Below, piece after piece: positions 1 through 9,671 of a stretch of 64,000 nt of DNA (position 1 is the first letter of the stretch; every line of letters begins with the position of its first letter). The notes below the pieces were generated by a model. It did not search any database, was not told where the DNA came from, and saw only the letters and a list, made by a program, of their open reading frames with translations. The stretch is from Cryptomeria japonica (lineage: Eukaryota; Streptophyta; Pinopsida; Cupressales; Cupressaceae): contig NW_026729137.1 in the NCBI RefSeq assembly GCF_030272615.1, forward strand, positions 62,001 through 126,000. Reading direction: 5' to 3'. The translations under genes were made by a program, and so were the position numbers.

Positions 1-230
1 GTCATATTTGGAACCATATAACTGGATACATAATTGATTTTAAGCTATCACTTCTTCATTAAGACCTTGGTTTCACAAACATCATCATTTTTTAAATTTC
101 CTACCAATTGAACTTATGTACTTCAAACAATTGTATGCAAAATACACTAAAATTTTTCCTAATTGACTTTCCACACCTCTTCAACATACCCTGTTGTACA
201 CCAAAGTGTGATTGCTAGTAATTACTTATC
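1..230 (+). repeat. Dispersed repeat, copy 1
   Basis: This stretch resembles 43,240-43,420 in the same orientation. Both contain a 'tggatacata' block, then 'gaagctatcacttct'-like sequence with 'attgagacctt', then a comparable ending with 'tgtatgcaaa' and a 'caccaaagtgtga' / 'catcaagatgtga' match. No coding potential is evident. In this copy a pyrimidine-rich tract follows; in the other copy one precedes. The family is unknown and the first copy may start before the window. Confidence 0.55.
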
Positions 231-297
231 TTATAAAAAAAAAAATTTATTGTAGAATAGTTATATTTTAATTTGTTATCTTAATTTATATAATACA

Positions 298-425
298 TTT
301 AATTTATCTCTTCATCTCTCTCTGTCTCTCTATCTTCCCCTCCATCTCCATCTCCCTCTCCACATCTCTCTCTTTATCAATCCATTTTTCTATCTTTATC
401 TCTCCCTCTCTCCCAACACTTGGGT
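298..425. repeat. CT-rich low-complexity tract
   Basis: Degenerate CT-dinucleotide sequence (repeated ctctctctgt, ccatctccct, ctctcccaa). It is the same kind of sequence as 41,430-41,770 and 42,790-43,170 and has no gene content. Confidence 0.7.
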
Positions 426-605
426 GATGTGTGAAGAACCCCATCTATCTTTACTCCTAGGGAACATATCTACTAGTTTAAGAACCTCCTCCACTCTACC
501 CTTTGACAACTATTGAGCCTCTAGGAAATCGTTAGTTATTAGAAGCCCTCATCAAGAGAGAAATTCATATACCATGGCGTGGTCCTCTTCTATTCCTAGC
601 CGCTA

Positions 606-872
606 CAAAATATAAGAATGGTCAAGCCGTTACTAACTTCGACTTATGGTTCTCTATAAATCCTATCCCTATGAATCAAGCCGTTGCAAAATATAAGAAT
701 GGTGAAGTCACTAGTAACTTCAACCCTTCCATTAGAAAGCACTATATCGAGACCTATCAAGACCTTGACCACATCAATACAAAATACAAGAATGGTGAAG
801 TCATTACTAATTTCAACACTTCCATTAGCAAGTACTACATGAAGACCTACCAAGACCTTGACCACATAAATA
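606..872 (+). repeat. ~93-bp imperfect tandem repeat with an open reading frame
   Basis: Three units start with 'caaaatataagaatgg' or a near copy at 606, 687 and 780 (spacing 81 and 93 bp). Units 2 and 3 stay open in one frame (671-886), giving a 31-residue repeat of the form KYKNGEV..NFN.SI.K.Y..TYQDLDHIN. The ATG at 671 gives only 71 residues. I recognise no family. It may be a fragment of a repeat-containing protein gene or a chance-open minisatellite, since the opposite strand is open too. Confidence 0.5.
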
Positions 873-889
873 AAGTAAGCCCTTGATAA

Positions 890-1880
890 ATATGCTTCTT
901 TTCTCATTGCTTCTATCTCCTTTCTATCTTACTAAACTAGTGAGGATGCCAAATAACTTTCATCAACAACCTTTCTTGGAATCTTTAATGGAAACCCTAC
1001 TATTTCCATGTCCTTAAACACCTTAATATCACTAAAATAGTTAGGCAATAAAAGATTAGGCAGCCAAAGATGCAAATTTGTATCTGCCACCACCATGCCT
1101 AAATTCAAAGAAAGGTATCACTATATTATAGGCTTGGACATGTTTCCCACCTCTAAACATATTCCACTTAGCACTCATTAAATAAACCTTAGAGCCACCA
1201 AGGCTTCACAAGAAAAAAAATGCGTCAACCTTCTAGCTAAGAATGAGAATTGTTAATTTACTCCTTACTCTTCCCATTATGACTACAACTCATTATTCCT
1301 TCTTCATTTCTAAATTTTTTTATCATTCCCTAGAAAGGAAGACAAAGAGGACCACAAAATCCACACAATGCTTGCATACTCTTTCACAATGCTCTCTTCA
1401 AAAACAATTACCAACATATGTGACTGTATAGAACCATTAATTGCTAGAACCACCTCTATAAAAATTTGTAAGCTCATTATTACAATCCTTATATCCAATA
1501 CAAGTTCAAACCACACTATGTAAATTTATCACTAATGACATGGTAATTTTGACCCATCCCAACCTTTTATTAATCTTATAGCATAAGGAACCTACAAAAA
1601 TGCCAATATAATTAAATGTTCAAGGATATATAGAAATAATATCTCTTCTTTATATAACCCATGTTTTCTTCCACATAAAATTAATATAGATCAAGTAACT
1701 AATATCGTAAGTATTTCTCTAGATCTTTCCATGGGATGAGCATATAGCTATAGGTAACCATTATGGGCTCTTATTCAATGATTGCACTAGCCAAACTATT
1801 TTCCAACAAGTTTAACTTTTTTTTTCAACATAGAAATCTAGAATGCTCAAACCTATTTGTAAGAATTTGTTGAAGATAGC
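890..1880. other. No gene recognised
   Basis: AT-rich sequence with only short, unsupported reading frames. The minus strand at about 940-1,090 reads weakly like a LINE ORF1 (DUF4283-type) segment, but too weakly to annotate. Confidence 0.5.
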
Positions 1881-2301
1881 CAAGATCAAGAGCACATTAA
1901 ATAGCACAAAAGAGAGACAAATAGATTTGATAAGAATAAATTGTATTCTAATCAAGATGCAAAATACCATCAACTAGAACATTGCATACAATTTAAGATG
2001 AGCCTTCTTATAAATACAAGGCCATATGGATATATGAGCACATAATCATGACATGTGACTTAATGAGAAACAAGGGTAGGTGAGGGTAGGTAGGAGAAAT
2101 AATAAAATATTCCACAAGAGTTGGATCACCCACCGAAGGTAGAATGTAACTGCAAGATAAGACCACAAAAGGTGGAATTTCTCCTAAATGCATCATCCCT
2201 ATGTGCAAACTTCCCTAAGTGTCTCATATCCAAACTACTGAAATTCATTACCCTAAGTAAACTTAAGTAAAGTGTAATTATGAGACATAATTTACACCAA
2301 C
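1880..2301 (-). mobile_element. Minus-strand LTR of a copia-like element (far end unresolved)
   Basis: On the minus strand a purine run (2,302-2,316) is followed at once by TGTTGGTGTAAATTATGTCT. This is the classical polypurine tract / TG start of a 3' LTR. About 285 bp into it lies a TATA-like TATTTATAAG (about 2,009-2,020), as expected of a U3 promoter. The distal CA end was not found; 1,880 is an estimate. Confidence 0.5.
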
Positions 2302-2316
2302 ACCCCTCCCCCCCTT
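2302..2316 (-). promoter_or_regulatory. Polypurine tract of the minus-strand LTR element
   Basis: Minus strand AAGGGGGGGAGGGG lies immediately before the TGTTGG LTR start. It would prime plus-strand DNA synthesis. Confidence 0.55.
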
Positions 2317-3095
2317 AAGTGCAGCTTAGGGGAATGTAGACTCAAGTCAGCAATGCAAGATGCGTCCTAGCTACAAGGCCATGTTAGATACCCATGTACA
2401 AATGAAAATTCACACCAATCAATTGAATCTCTCACAAACTGAGAAAGAGAGAAAAAATCCAATGGGAAAAAAATCCCCCCAAAAAAGAAATGAAAACTAT
2501 ACAAAAGAACTCTCAATGAAGAAGTATGAGAAGGACAAAACCCCATGTGAGGAAAAAGTCCCCCTCATAAGAGAGAAGAAGAGAGATCAAGTACCCCCCC
2601 CAATGTAGAATCTGCACCAATGATAGAAGCTTGAAATGGAATGAAGAAACTGCTCCACAATCGTCAAAAAAATTTCCTTCCCTTAGGAAGAAACAAAGGC
2701 AAAGGTGTATCCATGAAGCCTCCCCAATCATGAAGGGAAGAAGTAGGAAAAAAAATCAAGATGAATGGATTCTCTGAAAACTGCTTGTGTCCCCATTTCG
2801 ATGCTTAAATTTTCCCCCTCCAAATTAGGTGTACTAGTCCACATTGCTGAAAAAGGCACTCCAAGATCTAGTGGAGATGAATGTAGAACATGATCCAAAG
2901 ACTCACATGTCTCCTCTAAGGATAAAGAGACTACCTCCAAGTGTTGTACATAAGAATCCACAATCACGTCAACCTCGAATGAATGATCATGTAGAGAATG
3001 AACAAGAGGTTCAGAGTGTTCCCTTGCAACAACTGAAGAAGGATCATCTTCATCATAGAGAAGATGTATATCATCAATGATGTCTCCCAAATCTA
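2317..3095 (-). mobile_element. Internal 3' part of the minus-strand LTR element, unrecognised
   Basis: This sequence lies upstream (in element orientation) of the PPT. The longest minus-strand frame is 2,728-3,090 (120 codons), acidic and without a recognisable domain; the plus strand is partly open as well. By position it should be the 3' end of the element's internal region, but no RNase H or integrase motif can be read. Confidence 0.3.
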
Positions 3096-3099
3096 CAAT

Positions 3100-4320
3100 G
3101 TAGGACTCTATTGGCTTGATGATGATGATGATATAATTGTAATAGGATGTTTGATGAATTTATTTATGTTATCATTGATGGAAACCATGTTTTATTATTC
3201 ATCTAAGTCATCTAGACCAACCGGTATAGCCTAACCGGTAGTGGAATCAGTTAGACAGCAAAATTGCTAAGTTGTTGTCAACCGGTAAACAGGAACAGTG
3301 AGATGATCAAGCGATCGGTATGGATGATTGGAGAAGAGTTAGACATTGCAGTTTTACAGGAGTGTTGGAGACAAGAACATGCACCTATGTTCCAAACCAC
3401 ATTAGCATATTCAATGTATTGAGTGAGTTATGATGGATTTTCCAGACACGGTCGGGAAGAATAGAGAACTGGTAAAGCAGAGTTATGTTGATCGGTAACC
3501 GATAGACTTATTGTTATGTTTTTAAGTTATGAATTGTTTGGCCGACATGAGAAAACTGTAATGAGTGGGAAAATATAAAAGGTGACTAAATTCAATGAAT
3601 CTAGAGAATTGTTCCAAGGTTCTTAGCTAACTTAACAAAGTTCTTTATAAGGAGATGTCAGTTGTATGATTTCATAGATCAAGAGTGAGAATTTGATCAT
3701 GGGGTGGAAGAAGAACAAGTTAGGGCTTGATGCTTAGTTGGTGATAGAAGCTAAGTAGAAGAAGATCTAATTAGATATAGAGGTGCTAACTTCAGATCAG
3801 TTGAACTTGTTGCCTTCCTAACAATTACAACAAGAAAATCCTCTAACAAAGTCACTCCTAACAGGGTGTGGTAGGATCCTACCAAGTCTGAAGGTAAAAT
3901 CCTCTAACAAGGTGATACCTTAGCTTGTGTTTTTAAATTCCAGTAACATGGGTAGCTCCTAACAGGGTTGGGTCCTAACAAGCCTATTGTATAGCTCTTA
4001 ACTGGGCTAAAATACTCCTAACCAGGTGTACCCCTAACAGGGTGTTGTATGACCTTAACCGGTCATATCTCTATATTGCAAATAGTTGATCTTTGTGGGT
4101 ACTAATTCCCATTGTGGTTTTTCCCATTTGGGTTTGCACTTCAAGAATCATTGTGTTATGGTTTTCATGCTTTTTTGAATGTTTTCTTATGTGGTTATAT
4201 TTCTTGCATGCATATTTATTTTCAAGTTGGTGAAAGTAGTTATCAGATTTATTAAGTTTTTGCTTGCACTAATTCACCCCCCCCCCCACCCCGCCCTCTC
4301 AATGCCTTATAAGTTTATGA
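3100..4320 (+). mobile_element. Old copia-type LTR (start approximate)
   Basis: It is rich in AACCGGTA and CTAACAGGGTG motifs. It ends with a 'gtgggtactaattcccattgtgg' type segment, a C-run (4,277-4,290) and then a primer-binding site. Its last ~250 bp align with the LTRs of the copia element at 4,413-26,864 (for example 'tttttcccatttgggttt'), so the two belong to related families. No TG start could be fixed; 3,100 is an estimate. The matching 3' LTR is not in the window. Confidence 0.55.
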
Positions 4321-4322
4321 AT

Positions 4323-4334
4323 TGGTATCAAAGC
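4323..4334 (+). promoter_or_regulatory. Primer-binding site (initiator tRNA-Met type)
   Basis: TGGTATCAAAGC lies directly after the old LTR. The canonical plant iMet PBS is TGGTATCAGAGC, so there is one mismatch. Confidence 0.7.
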
Positions 4335-4382
4335 CTAATTCCCTTAAGGCTTAATCGCTTGGGAAGGATCTCTAAGGCTAAC

Positions 4383-4412
4383 ATGGGGGAAGGTTCAATG
4401 AATTACAAAGAG
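4383..4412 (+). pseudogene. First ten codons of an old gag, interrupted by the copia insertion
   Basis: ATG at 4,383 gives MGEGSMNYKE and ends in AAGAG, the target-site copy left of the inserted copia element. The frame resumes at 26,870 after the second AAGAG. Position after LTR and PBS identifies this as gag. Confidence 0.7.
4408..4412. repeat. Target-site duplication AAGAG, left copy
   Basis: AAGAG immediately precedes the TGTTGG start of the copia 5' LTR. The identical AAGAG follows the 3' LTR at 26,865-26,869. Confidence 0.9.
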
Positions 4413-6814
4413 TGTTGGCATTTGCGTGAAGATTGCATTGATAAACTATTATGTTGTCATTGTGTCAATTATCTGGTAATGATGTTATTATGATGTTGTT
4501 TTGCAACTGGTAGGTGAGCTAGTGAAGGAAAATGGTATTACTTGAGAAGCAGTGAGATCAACCGGTAACCCTACCTGTTGATGTGTCAAACCCTAACTGA
4601 TGGAGCTTGGTGAATCTATTGTATTGGTTTATGATCAAAAGATGAGCGGTAATGATTATGCCATGTATGCACATTGTATGTGAAGAGTTTCAAATGATTT
4701 TTGGCATGTAGAGATAACAGTTTTATATTGGGAATGAGTGAGTACATTGCATGAAGTGGAAACCGCGTGATGAGTTACAAGGATCAATGGAGGGTGAACT
4801 CACAAAGCTGGTTCCCACTTCTTGGTACGTCCTGATTTTTGCTGAAATCATACATTTTTTAAAAAATATAATGATTTAAGCTTTAAGAGGTCCCATTTGA
4901 AGTAATTAATTGAAGAGAGTTAAATCAAAGGCTCTTAGATCAAAATCTATTGGATAAAACCTCTCTACTTCTAAATCATACTTACAATGGAGTCTCCTTT
5001 GCATCTATCAAATACTGATAAAAAACCAATTTTACATTAGATTTTAGGGGGTCAAATTAATTCATTTAATTTTTTATTTTTTTAAGTATTTAGTCCTAAT
5101 TATAAGCTTTCCAAATAGTATTAATTTTAATATATTTAATTTCATTAATATATTTTTATTTTATTTCTTATGAATGTAGGTTTTTCACCGAACATGAACT
5201 TCTTTGTTCAATGCATTGGGAAAAATAGTAAAATAATTCAAAAAAAATCTAAAAAATATCTATGCACTAGGTATTGGTGTTTTCTTTCTAACAAAAAAAA
5301 GAAAATTTAATTTTGATATATATAGAACAAGTTATGTATTCAAACGTACACCTATATCCAAATTATAATTAATCAAACTTCAAAACTTAATAAAATAAAA
5401 AATATTCAACATATCACTATCAAACCAAGTGCATGCCCTAGGTATTGATGTTACAAACCAAAATTCAAAAGAACTAAGTTTTTATCATTTATAGAAAAAA
5501 ATATATGCATTTCAGGATACACATCACTCTTAAAAAATGTTGTTTGTTGTAAACAACTATTTTTTGAGGGAGATGGAAAAATCAATAAAATTTTATTCAA
5601 ACAAATTTGCAAAAAATATATTTAGAATCTACAAACAAAATGTTAAAAAACATTAGTTTATATCATCTTCAAATTCTTAACGGTTTAAAAGTTATAGGTG
5701 TCAGAAAGTGAAGGTTTTTTTCAAAATATTCATCTAAGTGTCAAAGTTGGTCAAAAAGTGGGAACTAGTATTGTGAGTTCACCCTGGAGTGGTGATCAAG
5801 GAGTGATCAAGGTTGTCTTGAATCATGTGCAATGATTGCTATGTAACCTAATGGTCATACTTAAACCAATTTGTTTGTAATATTTATGAGATCTTAGGTT
5901 TATGATGTGTTACCGACCTATTGTTTTTCTTATAAGGTCGATGAGTTGTTTTGTTGTAGTGTTTGCAATTTTGGTTAAGTGTAAGTGTGATTGGTTGTCG
6001 AACCAAAAGGTGTATCTACAGTATGTGTGAAGGCAGATAGGAGCATGCAAAGGATCTGATCAAGCAGAGTATTTCTATTCACCAAATCAGCAAACCCCTA
6101 TTGTTATCTAGTAATTACAACAGTCAAATTCCTTAACTGGGTAAGCTTTAATAGGATTAGTGCTATCTAAATCCTCTAACCAAGTGATCCATTATCTTGG
6201 ATTTTAAATCCTCTATCGAGGTTACTCCTAACAGGGTATTGCTTCTAATAGGGCATTATAGTCAATCCCTTAACCGAGTGGTCCCTAACAAGATCTGTTA
6301 TTAACAGGATTTTTGTAAAGCTTTAATAGGATTGGCTCCTAACAGGGTGAACTTCAAAAGAGTTCGGAATACTTGTGGGTATTCATCCCCACAGTGGTTT
6401 TTCCCATTTGGGTTTCCATGTCAAAATCATTGTGTCAAGTGGTGAATATTTTTGTAGCTATGTTTGCAATGGTTAATTGGCTTAACTGCTAAATCCACTT
6501 AGATATGATATGATGACTGGTAGTAATCTAAAATGTGCTTTAACTATTGTTAGTAAAGTATTTGAATGTTTTTGTTAAAAGTTTTTGAGAGTTTCAGAGC
6601 TGTTATTATGTTATTCTGTTATGACTGTCAAATGGTATACTTGACAGTGATATTGCAATTTGTAGTAAAATGTTTGAACCAGTCAGTTCAAAATTTGATT
6701 AGAGAGGTTGTTTTTGAGTTTGGTGAAAGTTTAGTCAGATTTATATCTACTGATTCACCCCCCCCCCCTCCTCTCAATTGTTGTCTGGATCCTTATTGAT
6801 TCACCATATCATCA
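4413..6814 (+). mobile_element. 5' LTR of the copia element (interrupted)
   Basis: It starts TGTTGGCATTTGCGTGAAG and ends ...CATATCATCA, matching the 3' LTR at 25,484-26,864. It is 2,402 bp against 1,381 bp for the 3' LTR; the excess is the TIR element at 4,792-5,785. Its R/U5-side portion (6,120-6,360) repeats degenerate CTAACAGGGT motifs. Confidence 0.9.
4792..5785. mobile_element. ~1-kb non-autonomous TIR element inside the 5' LTR
   Basis: The insertion is absent from the 3' LTR, which reads through this point. Ends are inverted: left GGGTGAACTCACAAAGCTGG, right (reverse complement) GGGTGAACTCACAATACTAG, and the next bases TTCCCACTT match as well. The flanks repeat TGGA (4,788-4,791 and 5,786-5,789) or TGGAG if one terminal G is counted as target. 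The inside is AT-rich and non-coding. The TIR resembles those of TE1 and TE2 (shared GGGT, CACAAAG and TGGT), so it may be a short relative. Confidence 0.8.
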
Positions 6815-6816
6815 AT

Positions 6817-6827
6817 TGGTATCAGAG
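6817..6827 (+). promoter_or_regulatory. Primer-binding site of the copia element
   Basis: TGGTATCAGAG lies two bases after the LTR end. It is complementary to the 3' end of initiator tRNA-Met. Confidence 0.85.
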
Positions 6828-6884
6828 TGTTTCAGGTCCTCTAGTGTCTAAGCCTAATAGCTTGAGGTAAATATCTTGAAGAAC

Positions 6885-7905
6885 ATGATGAAGAAAGAAG
6901 GTCCAAATTTTAATAGGGAAAACTACAGAATATGGAGTGATAGGATGAAAATATATATAAAGAGTCTAGGAAGTCAATATTGGGAATATGTTGTTACTCA
7001 ATATATTGCACCTAGTGGGACTATGTCTGATGATCAAAAGAAAGATAAACAAGAAAATAGTCAAGCATTGGAGGCCATTATCAGTTCTTTGTTTGATTCA
7101 GAGTATGTTGATGTCAATGGTCTAGACACTGCTTATGATATGTGGAAGAAACTTGAGGAAATCTATAGCGGTGATGAGAATGTGAAGATTTCCAAAGAAG
7201 AGAGTCTGAGAGGTAAATTTAATGTCATATTGATGGTTGAAGGTGATAATATTCAACAGTATGGTTAGAGGATCAAGGAGATAGTTCATGAGATCAAGAG
7301 TGTTGGTGGTAAAGTGGAAGATGCCATAGTGGTCCGTAAGGTGTTGAGAACCCTTCTATCGGTCTATGCTATCTGAGTTGCAGCCATTCAGGAGCTAAAG
7401 TCTATTGATAAAACTAAGGTAACTCTTGACTCCATCGTTGGTAAAGTTACTACATTTGAATTAAATGGTTATAATGGTAGTTCTCAGAAATCCAAATCTG
7501 CATTTAGAGCTTCAGTTTATAACCCACCTATGATGAAAACTAGAGATGTTAGTCACAATTATGAGTCTAGATCCAGTAGAGAAGTTGATGATGAAGACAG
7601 TCTAATTGAGCTTGAAGCATTGTTGGCCAAGCAGTTTCCCAGAGGTACTGGTAAGTACAGAGGTAAATTACCTTTGAAATGTTTTGCATGTAACAAGATT
7701 GGACACATTGCAGCTAACTGTCCTAATGGTGACAATGAGCATAAGCATGAGAATTACAAGAAGTACAAAGGAAAAGGCAAAAAAGATTGTCTCATTGCAT
7801 TTGATGGTGGTATCACTGATGAGGAATCTTAGGAAGATGCTAATGAAGACATTGTCTTTGTTACCATTAAAGAGGAGACATCCGATCAGAAGGAATTAGT
7901 TTCTC
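6885..7905 (+). pseudogene. gag: Copia gag
   Basis: Nucleocapsid/capsid polyprotein of the copia element. The first ATG is at 6,885. The N-terminal part reads as a copia gag (NFNRENYRIWSDRMKIYIKS), with a conserved W and the LEAIISSL...DTAYDMWKKLEEIY stretch typical of the UBN2/gag family. A CCHC zinc knuckle (CFACNKIGHIAANC) lies at about 7,679-7,720. In-frame stops occur at 7,266 (TAG), 7,375 (TGA) and 7,830 (TAG), so no functional Gag is made. The end of gag and start of protease are fused in one frame, as in other copia elements. Confidence 0.88.
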
Positions 7906-7924
7906 ACATGGATATTTTTGATGA

Positions 7925-8395
7925 TTGGACCATAGATTTGTAAGTGAATCACCCTACATGGTAAAAGGAAAGGGAACCATTTCTCTTAAAGGAAAGAGCA
8001 GTACAGATGATGTCTACTGGGTTGAAGTATTAAAGCACAATCTTTTGAGTGTAGCTCAACTCAATGACAAACATTATCCATTGGAATTTAAGAATGGAAT
8101 GTGCAAAATTTATGGGAGCAAAGGTGAACTAATTGCAACCGGCAAGCAGACAAAAGGTAACCTGTTTCACCTGAAACCTAAAGTCAATAACTATTTAATT
8201 GCTAAAGTAGATGATAGTTGGCTTTGGCATCGGAGATTTTGTCATATAAATTTTGATAATATTGTCAAAGTCAGTAAGTCCAAGTCGGTAAGAGGTTTAC
8301 CTCAGTTGTACAAACCGGTGAATGCTCTGTGCAAGGAATGTCAATTAGGAAAGATAACATCCTTAACTTTTAAGAGCAAATCCTTCTTCACATAA
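7925..8395 (+). pseudogene. pol: Protease remnant and GAG-pre-integrase domain
   Basis: The gag frame ends with WTID at about 7,935, where a copia aspartic protease should continue into its DSG active site. Instead a stop and a frame change follow, and the next frame picks up at VKGKGTISLKGKS, so the catalytic Asp-Ser-Gly segment is missing. Downstream is the GAG-pre-integrase zinc-binding block: WLWHRRFCHINFDNIVKV with H...H, then CKECQLGK (C-x2-C) at about 8,330-8,350. The frame closes at 8,393. Protease activity must be lost. Confidence 0.85.
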
Positions 8396-8398
8396 TAT

Positions 8399-9208
8399 TT
8401 GTTAGATTTGGTTCATACAGATCTCTATGGACCAATAAGGACTAAAATTATTCAAGTTGATAGATATTTTATGATCTTCACTGATGATTTCTCAAGAATG
8501 ATATGGGTCACATTCTTGAAGGACAAAACAAAACCCTTTAGTAAGTTCAAGGAATTTAGGGCCTTAGCTGAAAAGGAAAGTGGTAAGAAGATAAAGTGTA
8601 TGAGTACTAATCAAGGTGATGAATTTACTTCAAAGTAATTCACTAGATATTGTGAAGACAATAGAATTAAGAGGCAGCTTTCTACACCAAGGACACCACA
8701 ACAGAATGGTATTGCAGAGATGAACAATCAGTCAGTTGTTGAAGCTTCTATAATGAAGCTAATATAAGGAGTAGAAAAAACATTTTGGAGAGAAGTTGTC
8801 TACACTATGAACCGGATATTGGTAAAGAGAGGTAAGGATAAAACTCCTTATAAATACTGGTATGGTAGATCACCTAATATCAATTATTTTAAGATCTTTA
8901 GCAGTAAATGTTTTATTAAGAGAGGTGACTATGTTAGTAAATTTGAGGCTCAAAGTGATGAAGGTATATTTCTTGGTTACTCCACCAAGAGTAAGGCCTA
9001 CAAATGTTACAACAACAGGACATAGAGAATCATTGAAAGAGTTGATGTCTAAGTGGATGAATATCCTGAAGTTTCAGGAGAAACCAATGAGGAAAAGAAG
9101 GAAGATGAACCTTACATTCTAATTTTGGAACCAAAACCGGTGAAGCCAGAAGGTGGTGAAGTTAATGTTGTAGTACCAGTTCAACCAGAATAGGTAGATT
9201 TGGAAGAA
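8399..9208 (+). pseudogene. pol: Integrase core, truncated by TE1
   Basis: The DDE integrase core is readable. The first Asp is in LVHTDLYGPI, the second in TNQGDEFTSK (usually DNGGEF in copia), and the Glu sits in QQNGIAEMNNQSVVEA. The downstream copia signature GRSPNINYFKIFSSKCF and FLGYSTKSKAYKCYN follow. Stops at 8,636, about 8,765 and 9,023 plus frame changes break it. The frame continues through an acidic linker (VDLEEDE) up to the TE1 insertion at 9,213 and resumes at 19,852. Confidence 0.85.
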
Positions 9209-9213
9209 GATGA
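9209..9213. repeat. TE1 target-site duplication, left copy (GATGA)
   Basis: GATGA precedes the GGGCGTG end of TE1; CATGA follows the other end at 19,847-19,851 (4 of 5 identical). Deleting TE1 and one copy gives a continuous acidic reading frame in the copia linker. Confidence 0.75.
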
Positions 9214-9252
9214 GGGCGTGTTCACAAAGATGGTGGTCAAAAAAGTGGACAC
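9214..9252 (+). repeat. TE1 left terminal inverted repeat
   Basis: GGGCGTGTTCACAAAGATGG, then TGGTCAAAAAAGTGGACAC. It pairs with 19,800-19,846 read in reverse complement, allowing an indel of about 9 bp in the middle. Confidence 0.85.
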
Positions 9253-9277
9253 CACCCAAAAAAAAAAATGGAAAAAT

Positions 9278-9650
9278 AAGTAGCGCGTACGTGGTTTTAG
9301 AATTTGAAATTCTCACGTATGCACTTAGGTTTGTTCTTCCCGAGCCTAGAAAAAGTAGCACGTACGCACTACTTTTAGGAAAATGAGCGCGTATGCGCTA
9401 CTTTTAGGAAAATGAGCATGTACGCGCTACGCCTAGGAAATTGAGCACATACTCATTGCTCATAGGAAAATGAGCATGTACTCGCTACTCATAGGAAAAT
9501 GAGCGCGTATGCGCTAATAATCCAAATGAAACCGCGTACGCGGTGCCTGGTAAAAACAGTTTTTTAAGAAAAACTGGGTCTCATTTACCCATGAATAGCA
9601 TGTTTTAAATTCATTTTTCCCCATTTCCTCTCCTAAACCGCGAACGGGGT
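9278..9650. repeat. TE1 left subterminal palindrome array
   Basis: About a dozen copies of a palindromic core (A)GCGCGTACGCGC(T) or variants such as GCGCGTATGCGC, CCGCGTACGCGG and ACGTACGC. They are separated by near-identical spacers ('tacttttaggaaaatga'). Subterminal repeats of this kind commonly bind transposase in plant DNA transposons; that role is inferred here. Confidence 0.75.
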
Positions 9651-9671
9651 GCTAGATTTGTCCTCCAAGCT

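Noticed and set aside
940-1090. Minus-strand LINE ORF1-like peptide
   Set aside because: Similarity to DUF4283 is limited to a few residues and the frame is broken; too weak to annotate.
6817-6827. tRNA gene
   Set aside because: The match to tRNA-Met is only the 3' complement used as a primer-binding site; no cloverleaf is present.
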